Positions 38,334 through 59,000 of a stretch of DNA of 64,000 nucleotides are shown here, one piece after another. The notes beneath the pieces are model-generated. The model was not told the DNA's origin, did no database searches, and worked only from the letters and a program-made list of their open reading frames with translations. Made by a program: the position numbers and the translations under genes. Numbering within the stretch: position 1 is the first letter of the stretch; each line of letters starts with the position of its first letter. The stretch spans positions 27,228,380-27,292,379 of the forward strand of contig CM056385.1 of NCBI GenBank assembly GCA_029718625.1, written 5' to 3'. This DNA comes from Synaphobranchus kaupii (lineage: Eukaryota; Chordata; Actinopteri; Anguilliformes; Synaphobranchidae).

Positions 38334-38409
38334 AAAGAGTATATGCCGCCCCAATTTGAGATATTCACAGTGGAGTTTACACACAATTCAGTTAAGCTGA
38401 ATTTTATAG

Positions 38410-38604
38410 ATCAGTGGTCTCAACCCTGTTCCTGGAGATCTACCATCCTGTAGGTTTTCATTTTAACACTAATTTGGCACACCTGATTCTAATAAATAGC
38501 AGCTCAATGAGATCTCAAGTTGTTGAATGAGGTGTGCTTTGTTAGGGTTGGAGTGAAAACCTACAGGACGGTAGATCCCCAGGAACAGGGTTGGGGATCA
38601 CTGG
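38410..38604. mobile_element. Foldback MITE, about 195 bp
   Basis: Imperfect inverted repeat: tcaaccctgttcctggagat and gtaggttttcattttaacac at the left mirror gtgaaaacctacaggacggt and atccccaggaacagggttgg at the right. Family not identified. Confidence 0.8.
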
Positions 38605-39042
38605 TATAGATATAGAGGTTAAAAACGGATTTAGTTTCTTACATAAATGTACTGTGAGAACATTTGTAATTTGTAACAGACCATTCTGCCCATCTTGGCC
38701 TGTAATTTTGCCCTTACCTCCAGTAAAAATGATAAACTTTGTTTCTATGGCTCAAACTAGGTAGTAAAAACTCATTCATTTAAAAGTACTATATTGTACT
38801 GTCCTTTTTTTCATGGCAATAAGAAAATGCAATTTTTATGATTATGGCGGAAACTTGTTGGCCTGTTGGAACATTCATTACAGTGGCTTGCTGATGAAGA
38901 GGCAATGGTACATCAAAATGAATCATAAAATGATAAAAAACAATTAACTGCAAGTTTAATAGATTCCCACCAGCTAGCACTCGCTAGCTAAGTTCATGAG
39001 CTGTCAGATGGTTTACTTAATGGTAGTCAGTCCCTTAAAAGC
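38605..39042. other. Intergenic, no gene
   Basis: AT-rich unique sequence without recognised features. Confidence 0.35.
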
Positions 39043-39210
39043 AGCATGGTGGGACAGTGAATAATGCTGTCACCTCAGAGCAAGAAAGTACTGGGTTTGA
39101 ATACCGACCAGCTTTTCTGTGTGGAGTTTGCATCTTCTGCCCGTGTCTGTGAGGGTTTCCTCCGGGTACTCTTATTTCCTCCCACCGTCCAAAGCCATGC
39201 AGGTTAGCCC
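39043..39210 (+). repeat. SINE-like interspersed repeat with tRNA-like head
   Basis: Reads agcatggtgggacagtgaat, then a B-box-like gggtttgaatacc, then ttctgtgtggagtttgcatc and ggtttcctccgggtactc, tcctcccaccgtccaaagcc. This is a widespread fish repeat; name not assigned. A mirrored partial copy lies near 23820-23925. Confidence 0.65.
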
Positions 39211-39737
39211 CTTCGCGCAGATGGCAAATTTGGTCAATTGTAAGCTATTTAGGGGGTACTCTGTTTAAGGCCTTATAACTCGAGGTGTGAGCATCACAGA
39301 AACTTGGTAAATGGCTTAAATGAAACAAGACAGTTGTAACATTTACAATACAAACTTAGATTTGTTTATTTTCATAATTTAAGTCAGAATAAAGTGCCAC
39401 AAATTTAAAAAAAGCAAAGAAACTTTGGTTGCATTTAGTTTGCAATGAAATACTGAGAGCTACATCTATACATTTCCTGAATCATAAACTCTGTGTCCAC
39501 AAGTGTGCAAAATCTGAGGATCATATGTCCATTAGCGTCTCCAAATCTATCCAAATGGCTAAATTGTGCACTGCTCTAAATCATAATAATGACATATCAA
39601 CTGTTTTGGCTCATAAAACTCACTTTTGCATCATTTTCTGTACTCTACAGTATGTATTCTTTTGCACTGAGATGGCATTTAAAAAAAAAAATGTTCCCAT
39701 TCATAATGACTCCAAGGAAACTTTTGACATTTATCTA
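39211..39737. other. Intergenic, no gene
   Basis: AT-rich sequence up to the TA target of the Tc1 element at 39738. Confidence 0.35.
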
Positions 39738-39970
39738 CAGTTGAAGTCGGAAGTTTACATACACTTAGGTTGAAGTCATTAAAACTAAACTCCACAGATT
39801 TCATGTTAGCAAACTATAGTGTTGGCAAGTCAGTTAGGACATCTACTTTGTGCATGACACAAGTAATCTTTCCAACAATTGTTTACAGACAGGTTATTTC
39901 ACTTTTAATTCACTATATCACAATATAACACTAATTGACATTATTTGAGTCAATTTAAGGTGTACCTGTG

Positions 39971-40871
39971 TAGGGATGGGAATCGTTAGATTTTATTGAT
40001 ACCGATGCCATTATCGATTCCATTTATCGATCCAATTCTTTATTGATTCCTTTATCGATTCCTTAAATATTATTTGCTCCCAGGCTATTAAAAGACCAAC
40101 TATTACTATTGGGTGGTCATCTAAAATGGATTATATAGAAGTATAAATCATTCGTTTTTCATTCATATTTCTTAGTCATATCATGGAAAATATTTATCTG
40201 TTATATTTATGACTGCACAAGTGGCAGAGCATCCAATGAAACAGTCAGAATTGTATAATTCTGTAAATTGAAATGGCATTATAAATGTCATTTGGCTTGA
40301 TTAATAAGAGTGCTTAAAAATATCAGACATCAAAGAAAATAAGAGACACCAGAAAATAATGAAAAAGGATGCGAGAAGAGAGGATAAATTATCAGTTTAA
40401 CGTTATGTCAAAAAAGATGGATAAAATATTGTTGTTTAACCGCTGCTCTGTGATTGGGATATTTAGTAGTAACGAAGATCGAAAACTTTACTTATGAGTT
40501 AGTTACGCTTCTAGGCGTGTTTCATAAAGCTGCACCGTAACGTTTGCGTTGACGATCACAAAATGGAGCTCACGCAAACAGATTTTCTATTGATTTTTAA
40601 ATGATAGTAGCTTAAATTAGTTTTTTAAAAATTACGTTCACATTTAATATTTTTAGACGGGGCGCCAAACTCTGCCTGCCAGCATGCGCGGACTGAATGA
40701 AAAACGACGGCGCGCATGACGTGACGTTGTTTTGCTATGCGTAGGCTAGCTGTCGGGAATACATGCTGGAATCGATAAGAGAATTGATAAGCTCGAAGGC
40801 GTACGATTCTGAGGAATCGGACAACTTGGAACCGGTTCCTAACAGCAACCGGTTCTCGATTCCCACCTCTA
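39971..40871. mobile_element. Non-autonomous hAT element, 901 bp, nested
   Basis: Short inverted ends TAGGGATGGGAATCG and TAGAGGTGGGAATCG are flanked by a perfect 8-bp duplication TACCTGTG at 39963-39970 and 40872-40879. An 8-bp target duplication is diagnostic for hAT. The duplication lies in sequence that in the intact Sleeping-Beauty-like leader is continuous (ggtgtacctgtggatgtatt), so the hAT is younger than the Tc1 copy. Subterminal tcgat-rich motifs and ccggttc repeats at the right end are typical. No transposase frame. Confidence 0.93.
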
Positions 40872-40929
40872 TACCTGTGGATGTATTTTAAGGCCTACCT
40901 TCAAACTCAGTGCCTCTTTGCTTGACATC

Positions 40930-41902
<973 letters not shown>

Positions 41903-42163
41903 GTTAAAAAATTTAAAGGCAATGCTACCAAATACTAACAGAGTGTATGTAAACATCTGACCCTCTGGGAATGTGATGAAAGAAATAAAAGCTGAAATAA
42001 ATCATTCTCTCTACTATTATTCTGACATTTCACATTCTTAAAATAAAGTTGTGATCCTAACTGACCCAAGACAGGGAATGTTTACTAGGATTAAATTAAT
42101 TGTGAAAAACTGAGTTTAAATGGATTTGGCTGAGGTGTATGTAAACTTTCAACTTCAACTGTA

Positions 42164-42785
42164 TTTGTCAGCACACAGTAAATTGGAATGACTATTTTCC
42201 ATGCCCTAAGTGACAAGTGTAGCCCAGGAAGATAAGCCTATACCCTATATTATGTACAATAACTTTACAATTTAAAATAATATTCCTCCAACAGGAAAAT
42301 GCTGCCAAATGTTCTAGCTTCAATGAAAATCAGTACAACAAACATAAAACATGACTGAGCCATCAATGAAAGTTACACTACAGTGTGTGAAATGCACTCA
42401 AAATGCGAAGATAATAATATCTAACATAACCTACTGGACAAGCCGGTGATCAAGTGGAAAAACTAACGTACATATGTAGCCAGCGAGAAGAACCGCAAAT
42501 TACAAGCAGTTCTACTTTGATATCGAGGACGAAAAACTTTAGCGAACACGTTTTCTGTAGTTGTTTCTGTCATACTACGTTGCTAAAATGAAAATTTCTG
42601 TTCAGGATTCAATATGCTTTATATCTCTAGTGTCTCCTTTATTGTGACAGTTACGTGTACATTCTTAGATGATGTCGTGTTAAGCTCAGTTGCTACACGT
42701 GCACAGAGCTCATAAAACTGTAGCAGAGAGGTCTGATGAAGTTCCTACTAAGAGTGTGCACGTGCATCCCCCCCCCCCCCCCCAG
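42164..42785. other. Upstream of peli3, possible 5' region
   Basis: No exon recognised. The C18 tract at 42766-42783 followed by AG (42784-42785) looks like a 3' splice site, which would make the start-codon exon begin at 42786 with non-coding exon(s) further upstream. Confidence 0.4.
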
Positions 42786-42813
42786 CTGCGTGTCCGTGTT
42801 GTGGCCGGTTGGC

Positions 42814-52237
<9,424 letters not shown>

Positions 52238-52365
52238 AAGAGAGAGAAAGAGAGAAAGGCGGGGCAGTGCTGAGATCAGAGAGTGATGGAGAGCAGCCAT
52301 ACGGGGATAAAAGTGGGGAGAGTAGTGAAGGAGAAGAAAACAGGTGTGGGGAGGGGGGGTATGTA

Positions 52366-52371
52366 AATAAA
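52366..52371 (+). terminator. Poly(A) signal of peli3
   Basis: AATAAA about 130 bp after the peli3 stop codon, giving a very short 3' untranslated region. The site is followed by a genomic A run at 52376-52384. Confidence 0.6.
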
Positions 52372-52384
52372 GGCTAAAAAAAAA

Positions 52385-53033
52385 ACTAATCAAATGAGAT
52401 GTTTTTCTGTTGTGGTCTATTGGTTATTCTCGCTGCTGTTGTAGGTCTGCTGGTTGATCATAGCTGTGCATGTGTGTGTGTAGCTGAACTGAACAGCTGT
52501 GCACAGGTAGACATTTTGTACTAGGCGCATGTGTGTGTGCAGACACACACAGGAGGGTTCATGTGTCAGAATGGAAGCACACATTTGGGCCTGTGTGCAT
52601 GTGTGTTTGAGTGAGTTTGTGCATGTGTATCTGCTTCTGAGAGACAGTAATAGTAATTGATTTCATTTATATGGCACCTTTCAAAATTCACAATGCATTT
52701 CATCATGTTGAGGAGGAAGTTTATGAAAGAGTGCATGAGACAGAGATCTGAGGTCCTTTTGACACCTGAAGATATGTTGTACTTGTATCCATAAAATCAT
52801 ATCTATAAAAATAGGGGTGGTGGGGGTTTGATTGAATCATTATATAATTCATTCATTCATTCATTGGATTGAAGTTTGTGACATGCAGTGCGCTGTTTTT
52901 ACATATCATGAATGGTACGTTTGGGGAACATCATGTGAACCCCTGTATTAACACTGGCTGTTATACTATGTGCGCACACATTTGGCGTGTCAATATTTAA
53001 AACTTCTCTCAGAGCATGGAACGTTAAAGCTAG
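52385..53033. other. Downstream of peli3, no gene
   Basis: GT-rich patches (52470-52630) and a segment 52655-52690 (ttgatttcatttatatggca cctttcaaaa) seen in many fish intergenic repeats. Nothing else recognised. Confidence 0.4.
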
Positions 53034-53549
53034 AGTATGCAACTTTTTTTTATTATAAATATCGGGGAGTGGTCACGCTTAGTTCGTAGCAATCATAGAA
53101 AGAACTGTTCTGAGAGAAATACAGCACCATTTTCAGGAACAAATTGGTTTAAAGACAGACTGGACAGGTAGGTCAAAAGTTTCAACATGAATGGACTTTC
53201 TGCTTGCCAGACAACTGTAATTACCTATAATGAATAGTAGCTAGGTTAGTAATTGGTATTACTGATAACGTTACTTTATTCGCGGCTAGTTCTTGGATCG
53301 CGTTAGTTCGAATTGGCTATGCAGCTATAAGCATAGCTACCAGCTGTAACCAGGACTTTTACCTGGAATTTTATATGACATTTTTACTGTAAGGTTAGCA
53401 ATACCCGTCTGTAGCCAAATCCTGCAACTGTATCTAGCAGACTTCGTTCACAACGAGGTCTGTGTGGTGGTGGTGTGTCTTTTTCTCTGTGGGCAGGGCC
53501 AAGGGATGTTGTGACAAATGTGGGGGAAAACTGCATACTCTAGCTTTAA
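53034..53549. mobile_element. TTAA-flanked MITE, about 510 bp
   Basis: TTAA at 53034-53037 and 53546-53549 bounds inverted ends AGCTAGAGTATGCA (left) and its mirror tgcatactctagct (right). The inside has no coding frame of note. TTAA targets occur in piggyBac and Kolobok; the AG...CT termini fit Kolobok better than piggyBac, as an inference. Confidence 0.75.
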
Positions 53550-56479
53550 GTAACATCAGTTAAATATGGAGTAGTACACGCGTTTCCATAGCGCTTGTGA
53601 AAGGCTGTTTACACACTTCACAGCCAATGAGGAATCTGACAGGGAAATGGCAGGTGACCCACACAACACCCACGATTAAGGTCACACGATATAATCAGTG
53701 ATTATATAGAAGCGTCAATGAAAAATAACTTCTCCGTGTGAAAACAGCAGAACCTGCTGCCATCAAGGAAGTGATCACAATGCAACCAGGCCCCACCAAA
53801 ATTATTTATGGACCTTATGATCAGTTCCCTGATTGGCTGTTCAACATCCAGCTCTCTGATTGGCTGAAATGCTAGACGAGGACACATCTGAAGCTCTCCA
53901 TTCCTCTTGAGATCTCAAAAACCTTTTCTTGGCTGTCATTAATAGCCATTTTCTAATTAGACAATTTTAATAGAAATTAATCATAATTAAAAAATAACTA
54001 AAACCCAGCCACAAGAATTTTACTAATTATACCGATTTATCTTGAGACGAGTTTTGATTTTCAGACTGCCTGAAGCCGGTGCACAAGTTTGAAAGAGCCA
54101 CACAGAGCAGCCATTAGATGAATTCTAACAGGAATCGTACTCATTCAATATTTTCCACAGTAAAACAAAGTGAATTTGGATATAAAAGAAATCAGTCAGT
54201 CTTTAGGTTACTCCCTTCCCAATAGGATTTACTGTTTATTTATAAATCAGGGTCATACATTGAGTATTAAACACAAGGGCTGAGATTTTATGGAAAACCA
54301 TCGCCCAAAATACACAGCGAGATATAATGACCCACCCCCAACGCTCCCTCCATATACAGTATGTTATTCAGTTTAAACCACTTTTTTAGTGAACAGCAGT
54401 TAATTCCCTCGTCCCAAAACCCTTCACTGGTCTTCACACCAAAAATAAAGGGGCTGCTTGGAATTAGGGACCGCAATGATTAAAATTCTCTTTTGACTAC
54501 AATGCGAATTGAACCCCTCAGGCCTTGTGAGAATGGGTTTAATTCAGGAACCCACTGTTCTTTGTAAAGGCTGACTAAAATAAAACTGAACTTCTCAGAA
54601 AACTCTCAAACCCCTGATCATTTTAGCTGAAGCACTATGGGTACAATCTTTTATCAAAAAAATCCAGGTCAGGAGAGTTTTTCAAACCTGCTGTACACAA
54701 ACTTTTGCCACCATGTTTTGAAGCCATTAAATTTGTAAAGTTCAATGGATACTGGAACATTTATAGCAATTTGTTTTGGGTGTACTTAAAAGTATGAGTG
54801 CTAACATTTCTTGCTGACAGATTGATCAAATAGCAAGTTTATCCAGTTGACCGTTGACATTTTACTTGGCTTGTAGAGCATTTGTGAGAGCTGTGTGGTT
54901 TTCAATGATGGGATCCACCTTTGGGAGAACACAACTGCTCTGCTTTAACTCAAAACTCAGAACACCTTTCTTAGCCCCGCATGAAAGAGGCTAAACACTG
55001 ACTCCTGATGCAACAAGGGGGAGTAGAAAAATATGAGACTTAAGAATTTTATTTTTTATAGCAATGGTTTGCTTCTAGAAACATGATAAAGCAGACATGA
55101 CCACAGTATTCCGAGAGGGATCCTGCTTCATTTTAAGGATGCCCTGCCAATCTGAAACTCATTAAAACTTAGAAAACCGTAGGGATGGGAGGAGTGAGGT
55201 TTCACCATGCCTCTTAATGGGAGGAGCTACCATACTGTTAGCATCACCGACTTGTCAGAATCAGTCAAAGTTTGCTCTCCAACGCATAACAATGGTGATT
55301 GGTTTAGATCAAGCGAGTCACTGAAAAAACATACTAGCTCCACCCACTCTTTGGGCAGGGCAGAGTGCTAAGGATGCCTCACTCTACTTCCTTCAAAATA
55401 AGAGTCACAAAGCCCTGAAGTGGAATATTTCCTCCTCTAGTAAGGCTGCAGGGCCCAGGAGAGGACAGCAGCGGTATGACTGGCGACAGTTCTCCCGTTT
55501 GACTCACACACACTCAGGGGAGAACAATGGCTTTCAGGACCACACCTGTATGACTGATTAACGTAACAGCGGTTAAGTTCAGTATCTGTACAAGCTTTCT
55601 ACATGAGCAAAAAAAAGAAAGAAAAAAAAGAATAACAAAAAAATCACAATAGTAAAACCACAATAATAATATCATACGAATGATTCTTTTTTTTTTTTTT
55701 TAAAAGAGTGACAGTTAAGACAAGAACACTAAATATTGCAGATTTCTTTAGCCACTTTGTCCCACCCTTGTTTCCACCAATAGGGCCGCAGGGCTCGATA
55801 CCGCTGCCCCTCCCTCACTTTGCAGAGCTTGTCCAAACTGCCCTAAATACCCCCTACCCCACTCCCCATCACTGCGTGTCTGTGTATATTAAGGGATTGT
55901 TCATTACCACACAGATCAGCATGCATATGAAAAAGCAAGTACCGAATCTCAAGAGTGGCTAGATCTGTTTCCACAGTAAAGTCATCAAACTGGTAAGTTA
56001 CCAATTTCTAAAACTTCCTGTAGCGATGTAGTTTTTCCCCCACCATCATCTACAAATGAGCCTTCAAAACGTATGCATGTGCCTGTCCTGAACCATTTAA
56101 TCCACTTACATTTTATTGAAATTTTGACATTTAAAAATAAACTCCAATCCCCAGAATGCAGTGCAAAGCTGGTCAGACCCCTTCTGTCCATTACCACAAT
56201 TCAAATCTACCAAAAAATAACAAATCCAAGGTCCTCGCATCATAGCATAGCATAGCATTTGGGGTCTGCATTAATGCGTTACAATGATCAAGACCTTATT
56301 ATTTTTAAAGAGCAAGTAACAATACGATTTGCAAACAGAACCTGCACAGAGGAGAGGAGGAGCAATGCATTCTGGGTCTTGAATGGTGGTTACACAGCCT
56401 GAATCAGGTTAAGAAACAACAAATCAGACACAAGTTAGCTCGTGCTGTCAGAAATTAAAAAATGACACACCTGCTGCAT
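53550..56479. other. Intergenic, no gene recognised
   Basis: About 2.9 kb of unique AT-rich sequence. A T run at 55687-55701 and an A-rich run at 55608-55660 are the only low-complexity tracts. Confidence 0.4.
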
Positions 56480-57604
56480 TTAAAGGATAAGTTCGCTATT
56501 TTGGACCTTGGACCCTATTTGCGGTCTGCCTTCCATGAACCTGACACATTGAGTCCATATTTTCGCTGATCGGTCCAGTATTGAGCTCGCTACAGATTTC
56601 CTGTAGGCTCTCACTGGGCTACAATAGAAGTCAACGGGGCAATTCTAAATGTTATGGAAAAACAACGATAAATGTGCTTTCATGTACGATAAATGAGACG
56701 GGAAGCTCAGGGTGTATTGTTACCGGTCTCAGTATGCTCTCCTGTGAAATTTATCTCAATCCGAACATTTTTACGTGCTTGGCATGGCTTGGACGTAAGC
56801 ATTTCTCTGTTGCTTGTTTTCGCTGCTCCCGCGGAGTACTATGTGTCGGGGGTGGGGGAGCGGGAAGGTGTGCCGGCCGTTTACGAAACTATCTAGGTGA
56901 GCAGTCTGCGTTTGTTTACCTGCAGCAACGTAGGCTACAATTTGCACAAAAAACTTGGATGATGGATTACTATAATGATTACGAAGACGAAGAATTCGAT
57001 TTTGACTTTGACGTTACTGGCTACAGATTTGAGCCAGAATACACGGACACGGAACTACAAGAGATGGATGATAAGAAAGCAAGAGAAGAGAGAGAGGCTG
57101 AAGTTGCGCAGGTAATGTAAATTATTACAAATGATGATTACAAACACTGCGTTACAAATAGTTCTGCTGTAGGCTACTAGCTAGTAAACTCCAACGGGAG
57201 GTCAGGATTTGTGATCAACTGCTTTTCAAGCGGCCTCTCTACAACGTAGCTAGACTGCGGAAGTTTACAGTGCGAGGTAGTGCGGTCGGAGAAATAGTTC
57301 TGTTTCAAATGGAACTGTTGTTTCAACGTTCGGTTTGCGTTTGTGATAGCCTACATTTCACAGGAGAGCATACTGAGACCGTAAGAATACACACTGAGCT
57401 ATAAAAGCACATTTATCGTTGTTTTTCCATAACATTTAGAATTGCCCCGTTGACTTCTATTGTAGCCCAGTGAGAGCCTACAGGAAATCTGTAGCAAGCT
57501 CAATACTGGACCGATCAGCGAAAATATGGACTCAATATGTCAGGTTCATGGAAGACAGACCGCAAATAGGGTCCAAGGTCCAAAATAGTGAACTTGTCCT
57601 TTAA
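56480..57604 (+). mobile_element. TTAA-flanked inverted-repeat element carrying an exon
   Basis: TTAA at 56480-56483 and 57601-57604. Inverted arms of about 250-265 bp (56484-56750 and 57355-57600) start AGGATAAGTTCGCTATTTTG and mirror aaaatagtgaacttgtcct with scattered differences. The 600-bp core between them is unique and holds the exon at 56959-57111. AG...CT termini and the TTAA target suggest a Kolobok-type DNA transposon; this is inference. Confidence 0.82.
56959..57111 (+). CDS. Acidic first exon, YRFEPEY motif, inside the TTAA element
   Basis: Open frame of exactly 51 codons from tandem ATGs (56959 and 56962) to a GTAATG donor after GCGCAG. The peptide is strongly acidic and aromatic (DYYNDYEDEEFDFDFD), then GYRFEPEYTDTELQEM, then a charged helix-like tail (KKAREEREAEVAQ). 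An acidic N-terminus with a Y-x-FEPEY motif is reminiscent of a multi-copy family of fish proteins labelled P2X7-like because of a zinc-binding domain further on; that domain is not seen here. No second exon is visible before the right arm. It could be a resident first exon of an autonomous relative, a captured host exon, or chance. Confidence 0.4.
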
Positions 57605-58211
57605 GGTAAAGAACAACTAATAAAATTGGGATAATGAAATTATTATTTATTTTTATTTTTTTACTGTGAAGGTGTCCTTTAAGGCAGGGGTGCACAACAA
57701 TCTGTTTTTGGGACTTCATGCCAACTCCAGCCTTTATTTGATTAGCCCTATCAAGTATTTGTTGTGACATTTTTAATAAAGTCATGAGCTACAGCTGCAG
57801 AATGCATGATATGCATCCCTGGTGAAAAATGTTTTCCTGTGGCCTGTGGTTGGACTAAACCAGTTGGTTGGGGGAAATAAATAGCCGACGGGCCTGTGTA
57901 GGGACGGAATTGTGCACCCGTGCATTAAGGCCAAGGTTGCCTGGACACAACGTGGAAGGGGTAGCTCCAAATCCTGCTCAGCCCCACCCTGTGATCCTAC
58001 GGGTGCCTCTCGCCTGCACCAAACCAGCTCCAACCTGATCAGTCCCAATTCCTCTGGAGTGTATCCCCCCATGATAGGGCTCAATACCCCCCACCCCCTT
58101 CCCAAATTAAAGATAAGAACACCACTCAGCCCAACGCAGTTTGAGCTATTCAAGCTTTTAGTAGAAGCGCATTTCCATACCCCCACGAAAATGACTTTGG
58201 GTAAAGACCTG
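57605..58211. other. Intergenic, no gene recognised
   Basis: Open frames on both strands at 57780-58240 have no recognisable signature. A piece at 57683-57775 (ggcaggggtgcacaacaatc) resembles the end of a fish foldback repeat. Confidence 0.35.
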
Positions 58212-58500
58212 GATCGGCTCACGCTGTTACACCCTCAGTAATGCTCCCACCCCCACAGGCCATCGCTCACACTGTTACACCCTCAGAGTGATGCTCCCAC
58301 CCCCACAGGCCATCGCTCACACTGTTACACCCTCAGAGTGATGCTCCCACCCCACAGGCCATCACTCACACTGTTACACCCTCAGAGTGATGCTCCCACC
58401 CCCACAGGCCATCGCTCACACTGTTACACCCTCAGAGTGATGCTCACAGCCCCACAGGCCATCGCTCACGCTGTTACATCCTCAGAGTGATGCTCACACC
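58212..58500. repeat. Minisatellite, 50-bp unit, at least 5 copies, cut by the gap
   Basis: The unit catcgctcacactgttacac plus cctcagagtgatgctcccac plus ccccacaggc repeats to the last base before the N block, so its true length is unknown. Confidence 0.93.
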
Positions 58501-59000
58501 NNNNNNNNNNNNNNNNNNNNNNNNNNNNNNNNNNNNNNNNNNNNNNNNNNNNNNNNNNNNNNNNNNNNNNNNNNNNNNNNNNNNNNNNNNNNNNNNNNNN
58601 NNNNNNNNNNNNNNNNNNNNNNNNNNNNNNNNNNNNNNNNNNNNNNNNNNNNNNNNNNNNNNNNNNNNNNNNNNNNNNNNNNNNNNNNNNNNNNNNNNNN
58701 NNNNNNNNNNNNNNNNNNNNNNNNNNNNNNNNNNNNNNNNNNNNNNNNNNNNNNNNNNNNNNNNNNNNNNNNNNNNNNNNNNNNNNNNNNNNNNNNNNNN
58801 NNNNNNNNNNNNNNNNNNNNNNNNNNNNNNNNNNNNNNNNNNNNNNNNNNNNNNNNNNNNNNNNNNNNNNNNNNNNNNNNNNNNNNNNNNNNNNNNNNNN
58901 NNNNNNNNNNNNNNNNNNNNNNNNNNNNNNNNNNNNNNNNNNNNNNNNNNNNNNNNNNNNNNNNNNNNNNNNNNNNNNNNNNNNNNNNNNNNNNNNNNNN
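58501..59000. other. Assembly gap, 500 N
   Basis: Exactly 500 unknown bases, a conventional placeholder size. It lies between a minisatellite and the interrupted integrase end of the Gypsy element, so the missing sequence probably includes the rest of pol, the 3' LTR and the rest of the satellite. Confidence 0.98.

Noticed and set aside
42736..42813. Upstream in-frame ATG for peli3
   Set aside because: A C-rich tract and AG at 42766-42785 look like a splice acceptor between it and MVLEGSS, the start that matches PELI3.
57782..58241. Frames of 109 and 146 codons on opposite strands
   Set aside because: No domain recognised; they run into the 50-bp minisatellite.
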